Shown: positions 12,028 through 21,841 of the stretch, in pieces
Position numbering within the stretch: position 1 is the first letter of the stretch
How the letters are laid out: every line of letters starts with the position of its first letter
From: Nymphaea colorata
Taxonomy: Eukaryota > Streptophyta > Magnoliopsida > Nymphaeales > Nymphaeaceae
DNA: 64,000 bases
Assembly (NCBI RefSeq): GCF_008831285.2
Contig: NC_045147.1
Location: 12,279,427-12,343,426 of the forward strand
Reading direction: 5' to 3'
The notes under the pieces: generated by a model
Databases searched by the model: none
What the model was told of the DNA's origin: nothing
The model's input: the letters and a program-made list of their open reading frames with translations, nothing else
Translations under genes and position numbers: made by a program

Positions 12028-12692
12028 TGTTGGGTCGGGTCCAGCCTCAAGACCTGACCCGACCCGTCACTTAAGTGACGGGCGGGAGAAAGGGAGGGCA
12101 CCCGATGGTGCCCCTCTCTCTTACGCTTTCTCTCTCTCGTTTTTCTTTTGGGGGAAAAAGAAAAACAGGAGGTTCTTGTGGCTGCTCATAGATGAGAAGG
12201 AGAAGAACAAGGCAAAGAAAAGAAGAGGAGAAATCGCAGCAAGGCGCGTGGGTTGATTGGCACGCCAAGAAGAGAGAGGAAAGATAAAGAAGAAAGAGAA
12301 AATGAAGGGAGTCTTCATTGGGTGATTTCTTTCTTGAATCTTTAGGGCTCTTTCTTTCAATCGCATAAGAGAGTGTTATTGTTCTCTTGAGTTCACTGTT
12401 TTTCTTAAAACAGTAGGGATATTGCTGGGGTATTTGGCTCTTTTTCTTGATATATAGAAAGTCTCTCTTGCCCGTGGTTTTTTACCCCATTATTGGGGGT
12501 TTTTCCACGTAAATTGGTATCTTTTTTTTTTTCTGCATCTCTAGCATATGTTTTGATATATATTGCTGCAACATTTGTGTTTGAAATTCAATCATATGCA
12601 TGCTGCCCTGTGATTCCGTTTTTAGCAGTTTTGTGGTGGTTTGCCCTCTTTTATTGTTGTTGAGCATTCTTTTGGGGGACACGACTATAACA
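12028..12692 (+). repeat. 5' LTR of copia-2
   Basis: Ends are TGTTGGG...ATAACA. Near its start, at 12063-12082, is a perfect 20-bp palindrome (CCCGTCACTTAAGTGACGGG), after a run of GACCC repeats. A TATA-like GATATATAG occurs at about 12448. Confidence 0.9.
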
Positions 12693-12746
12693 AAGTGGTA
12701 TCAGAGACAGATTAGCGCCAGGTTAGTTGTGTGCATTCCTTAAAGG

Positions 12747-13625
12747 ATGAAGTCGACCCCCACTAGGATGGTCTCTTTAAATGGGAACAATTGGACTATA
12801 TGGAAAGCGAAAATGGAAGATTTGTTGTATTGTAAAGACTTATATGCACCCATTGAGAACCAGAAGCCAACGAATATGACATGAAAAATGGAAGTTATTG
12901 GATAGGAAAACCATTGGTACCATCAGACAATGGTTAGATGACTGTATTTTTCATTTGGTATCCGCAGAGACGAGCACGAAGTCGTTATGGCAAAAGTTGC
13001 ATGATCTTTACGAGAGGAAAACAGCTGGGAACAAGGCTTTCTTGATTATGCAATTGGTAAATCTGAAACTTAGAGAGGGAAAACCAGTGTCAGAGCATTT
13101 GAATGAAGTGCAAAGCATAATCAATCAGTTTTCAACCATGAAAATGATATTAGATGACGAGTTACAAGCACTCTTGTTGCTTAGTTCTCTTCCCGACAGT
13201 TAGGAGACTTTAGTTGTTTCTTTGAGCAACTCCGCTCCAGATGGTGTGCTTACGATGAAACATGTAACAAGCAGCATTTTAAATGAAGAAACAAGAAGAA
13301 AGTCTCTTGGTACTATTAGTTCACAAGTGTTAGTGATGGGAGACAGAGGCAGACAGAAGAACCGTAACAAATGGCATGACAGGTCAAACTCTAGGTCCAA
13401 ATCAAGACCCCAAATGACAGCTAAATGCTTTCAATGTGGTATTTCAGGGCACAATAAGATTGATTGCAGAAAATGGAAAGAAGGAAAAGAGCAAAAAAAG
13501 AAGACTCAAGAAAATGTGAAGCCAAAAGAGTACATTGCAGTTGCTTCAGATGATGAGGTAGTGTTATTTTTATCTGAAGAAAATGATTGTCTTATAGTTC
13601 AGAATGGTGATTCTACAGGGTTTTA
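12747..13625 (+). pseudogene. Copia-2 gag
   Basis: Starts MKSTPTRMVSLNGNNWTIWK, the usual copia gag opening, at 12747. A frameshift and stops follow near 12880-12900. The frame then continues from 12898, with a stop at 13201, into the UBN2-type capsid region (LWQKLHDLYERKTAGNKAFL). A CX2CX4HX4C zinc knuckle (CFQCGISGHNKIDC) lies near 13427-13470. It packages element RNA in intact relatives. Confidence 0.85.
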
Positions 13626-16600
13626 GATACAGTCGCATCATATCATGCCACACCATGTAGAGAGTTATTCTTATCCTACAAAGTAGGTGATTTTGGAGTA
13701 GTTCACATGGGCAACAGTGACACTTCGAAGATTGTTGGGATAGGAGATGTTTGCATTCAGATGAGCACAGGATGCAAGTTGACTTTGAGAGATGTGAGAC
13801 ATGTTCCAGACCTGAGAATGAATTTGATTTCTGCAGGAAGACTAAGTGAAGTTGGATATTGTACTTCGTTTAGTCAGACAGGTTCGAAACTTACCAAGGG
13901 GGCACTAATGTTGGCTAGAGGTGACAGATTTGACTCTTTGTATGAGATGAAGTCTCGAAACAGTAGTGTGGATGTCAATGCAGTTACTAGTGGTACTTCG
14001 TCAGATTTGTGGCATAAGAGGTTAGGTCACATGAGTCAAAGAGGAATCAACTTGCTCACCAAAAAGAATTTGTTACCAAAGACAGATGGTGCACAGATAT
14101 CTCCATGTGATCATTGTTTGGTTGGTAAGTTGCATCGAGTTTTCTTTCAAAAAAAGCGCTCTTAAAAAACTAAACATGTTTTAGATTTAGTTTATTCAGA
14201 TGTATGTGGACCTATAAATGTGACATCTAAAGGTGAAGCATCCTATTTTGTTACATTTATTGATGATGCATTTAGGAAGGTGTGGGCCTTTACAATGAAA
14301 AGCAGAAGTGAAGTAAGTAGCATCTTCATGACTTTTCATGCAGCGGTTGAGCGCGAGACTGGTAAGAAGATGAAGAGACTGGGTACAGATAATGGTGGTG
14401 AGTACATAGCATCTTCTTTACGAGATTATTATTTAAAACATGGTATTAGACATGAAAAGACAGTTCCTTATACTCCATAGCATAATGGAGTTGCAGAAAG
14501 GATGAACAGAACTATAATTGAGAGAGTTAGAAGTCTAAGTTACCAAAATATTTTTGGGCAGAGGCAATGCGTACTGCAGTTTATTTAATAAACTGGTCTC
14601 CTTCAATGCCTATAGATGGAGATATTCTACAGAGAGTTTGGTCAGATGAAAAGGTTAAGTATGATCACCTCAGAGTTTTTGGTTGCAAAGCGTTTATGCA
14701 TGTACCTAAAGAACATAGGACCAAACTAGATGATAAAGTTATTCCTCTAATATTTTTTGGTTATGCAGATGATGAATTTGGTTGCAGGTTATGGATCCAA
14801 AGAATGATAAAATCTACACGAGTCGTGATGTTGTCTTCAGAGAGGATCAGACTATTGAAGATGTCATGGGAGACACGAAGTCAGGTGTGAATGCTAGTAG
14901 TGTTCTTGAGCCAACCTATGCAGAACCTGAAGAACTTTCATCTGAGCATGGTGAGACTGATGAAGATGTAGAGGAAGAGGAAAGAGAGGCAGATGAAAAG
15001 TATACAGATGGCAGCCCTATGGAGACTCAAACTGATCATGAGCATGAGTTGGAGGGGGAGCTTCCTCCTCATTCAGAACCAATTGAGGAGCAATTGGGAA
15101 GAGGTAAAAGAACACGTATACCATCTACTAGATATTCTACTGATAAATATATTATGTTTACAGATAGTAGAGAGCCAAAATGCTATGCAGAGGTGCTAGA
15201 TGATGTGCATAAAGATTAATGGATTAAAGCTATGAAGGATAGATGAATGGATTAAAGCTATGAAGGATGAGATGAATTCTTTATACAAGAATCATACTTT
15301 TGATTTAGTAGAGCTACCAAAAGGTAAGAAAGTGTTGCAGAACAAGTGAGTATACAAGCTTAAAAATGAAGGTCAAGGCAAGTTGAGATACAAAGCTCGG
15401 TCAGTGGTGAAAGGTTTCAAGCAGGAAAGAGGTATTGATTTTAATGAAATTTTTTCTCCTGTTGTTAAAATGTCATCTATCAGGGTAATACTTAGTTTGG
15501 TGGCTTGTCTAGACTTGGAGTTGGAGCAGTTAGATGTAAAAACTGCTTTTCTTCATGGAGATCTAGAGAAAGAAATCTACATGACACAACCAGAATGTTT
15601 TGTTGTTGCCAGAAAGAAACACATGGTTCGTAAGTTGAGGAAGAGCTTGTATGGACTTAAACAAGCACCTAGACAATTGTACAAGAAATTTGATGCATTT
15701 ATGATAAATCAAAAGTATCGCAGGTCAGCCATAGATCATTGTGTACATCAGAGAGTTCTCATCAGGTAGCTTCATTATCTTGTTGTTATATGTAGATGAC
15801 ATGCTTATTGTTGAACAGGATTGTCAATTGATTAGCCAATTGAAGATCGATATGGGCAAGTTCTTTGATATGAAAGACTTGGGGCCAGCACAACAATTGT
15901 TAGGCATGATGATTGTTCGTGATAGGAAAGCAAAGAAGTTGTGGTTATCACAAGAGAAATACATTGAGAATGTGCTTAGCAAGTTCAACATGAAAGATAC
16001 CAAAACTGTAAGTATACATTTAGCAGCACATTTTAAATTGGGAAATGAGCAATGTCCTTCTTCAGCAGATGAGAAAAAAAGAATGGAGAATGTTCCATAT
16101 GCCTCCGCAGTAGGGAGTCTCATGTATGCTATGGTTTGCACACGTCTAGACTTGGCTTATGCAGTTGGTGTAGTTAGTAGGTTCTTGTCAAATCCAGGCA
16201 AGGAGCATTGGACAACAGTGAAGTTGATCATAAGGTATCTGAAAAGTACTTCCACTTACTGTTTATGTTTTGGTGATCTAATCCAGAGATACAAGGATTT
16301 GTTGTTACAGACATGGCAGGTGATTTGAACTCTATGAAGTCTCTTTCTGGTTATGTTTTTACTTTTGCCGGGGGAGCTGTATCATGGCAGTCCAGGTTGC
16401 AGAAGTGTGTTGCTCTTTTCACTACAGAGGCAGAATATATTGCAGCAACTGAAGCTTGTAAAGAGTTGTTGTGGATGAAGAGTTTTCTTCATGATATAGG
16501 CCTTAGTCAGAAGACCTACGTGTTGCATTGTGATAGCCAAAGCACTATACATTTGGCAAAGAATTCAGCATTCCACTCAAGAACTAAGCACATTGATATC

Positions 16601-16740
16601 AGATATCATTAGATACGTGATGTGCTTGAGCAAAAACTGATTCAGTTAGAGAAGATACAGACAGAGAAGAATCCTACAGATATGATGACGAAGTCTCTAC
16701 CTAAGGAGAAACATGACATGTGTAGAGACTTAGTTGGGAT
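13626..16740 (+). pseudogene. Copia-2 pol (protease, integrase, RT, RNase H), broken
   Basis: Protease: the active-site block reads LDTVASYHATP at about 13625, with the usual DTGA changed to DTVA. Integrase: zinc motif H-KRLGH...CDHC at 14010-14120, then DxxDD-like FVTFIDDAFRKVW and TDNGGEY at 14385, with stops at 14163 and 14478. RT: DVKTAFLHGDLEKEIYM at 15535 and YVDDML at 15794. RNase H: TTEAEYIAA at 16420 and HCDSQSTIHLAKN at 16530. At least six in-frame interruptions separate these blocks. Order PR-INT-RT-RH is copia-type. Confidence 0.88.
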
Positions 16741-16816
16741 GACTGCCTTTGAGGCAGTGTATTAATTTTGTTCATTTTGCAGGTATGATCCCTCTCTTGA
16801 GGCTGGAGGGGGAGTT

Positions 16817-17475
16817 TGTTGGGTCGGGTCCAGCCTCAAGACCCGACCCGACCCGTCACTTAAGTGACGGGCGGGAGGAAGGGAGGGCACCCGATGGTGC
16901 CCCTCCCTCTTACGCTTTCTCTCTCTCATTTTTCTTTTGGGGGGAAAAGAAAAATGGGAGGTTCTTGTGGCTGCTCATAGAGGAGAAGAAGAAGGCAAGG
17001 AAGAGAAGAGGAGAAATCGCAGCAAGGCGCGCGGGTCGATCGGCACGCCAAGAAGAGAGAGGAAAGATAAAGAAGAAAGAGAAAATGAAGGGAGTCTTCA
17101 TTGGGTGATTTCTTTCTTAAATCTTTAGGGCTTTTTCTTTCAATCGCATAAGAGAGTGTTATTGTTCTCTTGAGTTCACTACTTTTCTTAAAACAGTAGA
17201 GATATTGCTGGTGTATTTGGCTCCCTTTCTTGATATATAGAAAGTCTCTCTTGCCCGTGGTTTTTTATCCCATTATTGGGGGTTTTTCCACGTAAATTGG
17301 TGTCTCTTTTTTTTTCTGCATCTCTAGCATATGTTTTGATATATATTGCTGCAACATTGGTGTTGGAAATTTAATCTTATGCTCGCTGCCCTGTGATTCC
17401 GTTTTTAGCAGTTTTGTGGTGGTTTACCCTCTTTTATTGTTGTTGAGCATTCTTTTGGGGGACACGACTATAACA
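16817..17475 (+). repeat. 3' LTR of copia-2
   Basis: Matches the 5' LTR over its whole length with scattered substitutions and short indels, and repeats the 20-bp palindrome at 16852-16871. Confidence 0.9.
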
Positions 17476-17885
17476 AACAGCTCCATGTTGCGGATCCTTC
17501 TCAACTCTCTCCATTTTGTCCTGTTCTGACTAAACACCAGCGAGTGGTGGTGGTAGTCGAATACGGTAACAACGTCTCTGACGGTTCGGCCCGCAAACGC
17601 CTGGTCGTGCTTATGGAGCACATGTTCGGCTATCTCAGCCGACGAGACCACCACGGTGGTGATGAAACTGAGCTACAGTGCCATGAGCGGACCATGCATC
17701 TGAGAGAGTCTAGCGAGAGACTCATTGGGCATGCTACCGAGTTCGAAAAGGGACTCGACCACCGGAAAACCTGCCGGACCCGGTGGGAGCTTACTGGTTT
17801 TCCAGAAAATCATCAGATTGAAAAGATAGAGGGATGGCAGGAGAATACAGAGCCACACAATCAGATCAGTACTTAGCTCAGCCAT

Positions 17886-18780
17886 TTCTTTGGTTCTTCT
17901 CTCTCGCTTGTTAATGAGGTGTTCAAGCAGATATTTATAGCTTCTTGCAAATCTGGAAACGTATTTGCTCCTTCCTCTTTTTCAAGGTGCTACCTTTATC
18001 AATCTTAAAAGTTTCTTCCCCCTTATTTAAATAAAAAATTTATGGTTTTTAGCTTTATAGTCTTATTTCCTCTCTCAAAAGTTGGAAATTTACTTTTCGT
18101 TACGTGAATTAGATAAAATCTTATTAGAAAAAAATACCAACTATTTAAAATTTCTAAAATTTCATTGCCACAAAACTTTATAAATGGTGCCGGTAGTTGG
18201 CATTTACAGATCTCAACCTTTTTTAATGAAGGAGAACCGGGAAAAAAAAAATCTGTGTGTAAAATTCGATTCTTAAAAGATGTGGAACATCCCAATGTTA
18301 AACTTTGTCTATCATATGTTTTTTGGTTTTCTGATATTACGAGTAAAGTTTATGAAATTTTCTCAAGTTCTTAGCAGCCAACCTCTTAAATTCTCATAAC
18401 TTTCCTTTCAGGTGTCATCGTCACTTTTGCGCCACGCACCGTCATGCCCACTTACATACGGCAAACGCCTTTGCTTACCCCGAATCAGTGGACCAAATGG
18501 GTGAGAGATTAGATGGGATAAGGTCTGACATTGAATCCATGGGATGTGAAATTCCCGATGAGTACCTCCTAATTAAGAGACAGATGTGTTGGTTGATCCT
18601 GAAAAAGTATATAAAGTTTTGTTAGAAAGCACAATTTAAAGTTTCGTGGGTTATAGAATTTTATACATCACGCATCTAAAACAAGGGGATGCAAAATTAA
18701 GTTTGCTGATAGTGAAGCATGATCTCAATGACTGCCACCTGGAGATCAGGAATATGGTACAAGCGAGGGAGGAGAGAGAA
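17886..18780 (-). promoter_or_regulatory. 5' flank and promoter region of P450 copy B
   Basis: On the minus strand CTATAAATAT at 17940-17931 is a good plant TATA box, 46-55 bp upstream of the ATG, implying a short 5' leader. The block to 18780 is paralogous to 44-1620 beside copy A. No gene seen. Confidence 0.55.
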
Positions 18781-19067
18781 CCTCTGGTCGACATAGGAGA
18801 TTGATCTCCAAGCGGACTTCCCAGGCCTTGGGGTTTGCCCCGGAGAAGGACGATGGCCGTTGCATAGATAAGGGTGGGGACGAAACTCCGGCGTCTTGAG
18901 CGAACATCGTCGCAGGCAGAGAGGAGTCGCCTTCCTCTGCTCTTCAACCTCTTCCAGTGGATGAGAACAACGGGAGACCTCGGATATGGGTGAACGAAGC
19001 TGACTACGATCAAATGGCAGAGGCCTTCCGAAGGGCAGCAGTGGCATCCTTAGTAGGAAGGAAAATC
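18781..19067 (+). mobile_element. Possible LINE ORF1 fragment
   Basis: A frame at about 18977-19066 reads RIWVNEADYDQMAEAFRRAA followed by LVGRK. This resembles the start of the DUF4283-type ORF1 region of plant LINEs. It is truncated by the copia-3 LTR at 19068. The resemblance is short and I hold it loosely. Its position mirrors the LINE relic beside copy A. Confidence 0.3.
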
Positions 19068-19466
19068 TGTTGGGATTTACCCATCTGGATAGTCCTGCGT
19101 TGGTACGGGTCCATATCCGTTTCGGACCCTTAAGTATAAATACTCGTGTCTTGTGATGGTGAGAAATACATTCAGTTTTTACCGTCTGGGTAATCGGTCC
19201 CCTTAGCTATACGTGAATTGCCTGTCCCCATCACTGGGCTGCTATGGCTGAGGAGAGAAACCCACCACCGCTGCCGCCGCCGCTACCTTCGTTGGACAAC
19301 GACTCTATGGGGACTGTAGCCGTTCTACCAACAGCCGCCGACATTCAGTCAGCGATCGCCTCCACAGGTTCTACTTCCGCTTTATGAAACACATGGATCG
19401 ATGAATCTCTTTCAATTTCTGCATTTTCTTTGGTACGCTATCTTGATTCCTCGCAAAGCTCCTACA
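19068..19466 (+). repeat. 5' LTR of copia-3
   Basis: Contains a TATA box (AGTATAAATACTCG at about 19131-19144). A 47-residue open frame runs 19244-19387, starts MAEERNPPPLPPPLPSL and ends in TGA. The same frame is kept in the 3' LTR. Confidence 0.9.
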
Positions 19467-21140
19467 ATGGGTTATGGGCCCACATCACGCTTCCGGTGCG
19501 CATTTCTGCCTGGATTTTTTCTTTTTCGTTCCCCTTTGCATATTGTTTTCACGCAAAGGGAATATGGCAGAAACTAGGGCTGAACGGTTCGGCCATTTGG
19601 GCGACACCGTGAGGCCGGCTTCCACCGTTCTGGCGGAGGGCAACGCTGGGCGTTTGAGGGCTTCCATTGCAGGCGTAGGCGCGACGGAAGAGAGGGGCAA
19701 CGGAGGAGCTCAGGCGGGCGGGGCATCGAGGCCAGGGCCGGCCTTAATGGCGACATGGCAGGCAGCGACCGCCGATTTGTGCGACGGCCGGCGCCCACCC
19801 ACCTCCGTCTCGCTCACCCACCTCTATCCCGCTCGTTTCTTTCCCTCTTTTGGTTTCTGAAGGAACGGCGGCAGGGAGGGCGACGGCCGATCAGAGGCCC
19901 GCCGATGGCTTACCTGTCGCTGGACGGCGCCGTGAGACCCTGCCGGTGCCCACCCAAGGCCCCCAGAGGCCCGCCGGAGGCGATTCCGCCGTTCAACGTA
20001 GGGCAAACGAGCGGCGGTTTCGCGTGAGTGAAACCGCTCGCGCGGTCGAGCGGGTGGGTTGGACCAGGTCGGGTCATGCTTGACCCAGATCCATAAAGAT
20101 TTAAAAAAAAAATAAAAATTGTTCGCGCCCGCTTTGTTTTGATTTTTTGGATCGGGTTGGGTTCTGTCGGACCCGAACCGTATCCATATGGTCTGATTTT
20201 AAAAACAGAACCGATTCGATCCTATTCAGAACCGATTCGGATCATTTTCGAACCTATTCAGAGCATTTCATACCAGTTCATTCAGTTTTGGAACCGGTTC
20301 GGACCTTTCAGGGACCGATTCAGGGTTTTTCAAATCGGTTTATTCTGTTTTGGAACCGATTTTAGCCATTCTTCAACCGGTTCTATCTAGTTCTTCACTG
20401 GTTCAGTCCATTTAGGACTGATACGGGACTGGTTCTAAGATAGAGGAAGCTGGTATTTGTGGTTGTATGTCCATTTAATGTGTTTAATGAATTGGTTCGA
20501 TCATTTTAGATTGATACGAGACCGATTCATTATGTTTTATGGAGCTTTAATGAACAATTTAGATAGCATTAAGTTGATTATGCAGAAATGATATGTGGGT
20601 TTCATCTTAAATGTATTATTATGACATATTCTTGTATCATGTCTTATTTAAGATTATGTTGAAGTTAATTTTGTTGCATAATCATAAAACTTGTATGATA
20701 ACCCTAATGTAAAGAGCCTATGATTTGTTAAATCATGTCATTCCTCACCAAAGTGACTACACATGATTTAAATGCACATTAGTGTTCATGTTGTATTTAT
20801 TCTCATTTGAAATAACATAATTACCTAAAGGTAGTGTGTTATGTTCAAGAGAATAAGTAGAATAAAATAGGAAAATAGATTCTTACATAGTTCTGTCATT
20901 TTACACCCAAAGGTGTTATGTTTGACTATAGTTTGAATTTACATTTCTTAGTTTTACTAGATAAAGTTAAAATGAAATACATGTGTGTATTAAGTATATT
21001 ACCAAAGTAGTATCCTAATGACCCCTAGTATTTGTCTTGGAAACAGTAGACATAAAGAGCATTTTATTTAGTTTACTGTTTCATATGGTTTGTTTCATAT
21101 AATGCATGTCAATTTATTGATGTCTTTTGTCATCTGCAGT
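19467..21140 (+). other. Long leader of copia-3 with GC-rich block and degenerate repeats
   Basis: 19560-20090 is GC-rich and open in several frames on both strands, which suggests composition and not a gene. 20140-20540 is a run of degenerate units around GAACCGATTCGG / GGACCGGTTC. 20560-21140 is AT-rich. None is recognisable coding. The block may be a nested insertion or captured DNA. Confidence 0.5.
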
Positions 21141-21823
21141 GTCTGGTTCTATTTATTTTAATGGCTCAAATTCTATCCCTTTACTTGATAATTCAAATTA
21201 TGTTGAATTGAAAGAGAATGTTGTGTTTACATTGGGATATATAGATCTAGATATGGCTTTGAGGCGACCTGAGCCACCACCTCATGATGTTGACTATTTT
21301 TGAATCTTTCTTGGTATTCTTTACTTTGACCTCTTTACCAGCTGAACATACTCCTTTTAAGATTAGTTACAACACACATAATACTGAATGGACATTGAAT
21401 GAATTGATGTCTAAGTGTGTTGAAGAGGAGGAAAGAATGAAGGGTGAGAAGTTGCAAAGCGCACATATGGTTTCTCACTCTGGGGCTGGTAAAATTGGCA
21501 TAAAGAAAAGTTTAATGAAAAGGAGTGTCAAGAAAAAGTCAACAAGTCAAACTGCTTCTCAAACTGCGCAGGCTAACTTAGCTCATATAAAGTGTTTCTT
21601 TTGCAAGAAAAATGAGCATAAGAAGTCAGACTGCATCAAGTACAAGAATTGGTTAGATAAGAAAGATCATATGTCATTTGTTTCACTTGAAAGTAATATG
21701 TTACATTTTCCTATTAATAGCTGGTGGATTGACTCTGCTGCTACTGTGCATGTTGCCAATTCTTTACAGGACTTTCTGAGCAAAAAGGAACCAACTCTAC
21801 ATGAGAGGAGCATTTTCTCATGA
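21141..21823 (+). pseudogene. Copia-3 gag and protease start, internally deleted
   Basis: Begins near 21141 with SGSIYFN-like residues, then NYVELKENVVFTLGYIDLDM, a copia gag opening. It jumps near 21290 to the later gag region (YNTHNTEWTLNELMSKCVEE), so the capsid middle is lost. A zinc knuckle CFFCKKNEHKKSDC lies at about 21594-21635. WWIDSAATVHV at about 21722 is the protease site, with DSAA in place of DSGA. Confidence 0.8.
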
Positions 21824-21841
21824 AACAAAATACGCTCACAT

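Larger units (their letters stand above)
12028..17475 (+). mobile_element. Ty1/copia retrotransposon (copia-2) inside P450 copy B exon 1
   Basis: Complete structure: 5' LTR 12028-12692, primer-binding site TGGTATCAGAG at 12696, gag, protease, integrase, RT, RNase H, a purine tract GGAGGGGGAG before the 3' LTR, and 3' LTR 16817-17475. It is flanked by AATAG (12023-12027) and AACAG (17476-17480). Copy C keeps the empty site GAACAGCTC, so the insertion is precise. LTRs differ by a few percent by eye. It lies antisense to the host P450. Multiple stops and frameshifts mean it is not autonomous now. Confidence 0.92.
9570..17885 (-). pseudogene. CYP76-like cytochrome P450 copy B, disrupted pseudogene
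   Basis: Exon 1 runs 17885-17476 and, after a copia insertion, 12027-11536. Exon 2 runs 10192-9570. It aligns along its whole length with intact copy C. Three lesions are visible: a CAG-to-TAG stop at about residue 71 (17673-17675); copia-2 inserted in the codons around the ELFTPKRLD block, flanked by AATAG/AACAG; and a one-base loss near 9865 that shifts the frame just before the PERF motif (WENATSF becomes WEMQHLS). The I-helix has GGSDTA where paralogues have AGSDT. ExxR (KETLRLHP) and the heme loop (FGTGRRICPG) survive in different frames. The intron (10193-11535) keeps GT-AG ends. It cannot encode a working monooxygenase. Confidence 0.9.

Noticed and set aside
16749-17108. 119-codon ORF across the copia-2 3' LTR
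   Set aside because: It lies in LTR sequence, and the 5' LTR does not keep the same frame throughout.
19485-20083. Several GC-rich ORFs as a possible captured gene
   Set aside because: Frames are open on both strands because of base composition; there is no recognisable domain or splice structure.
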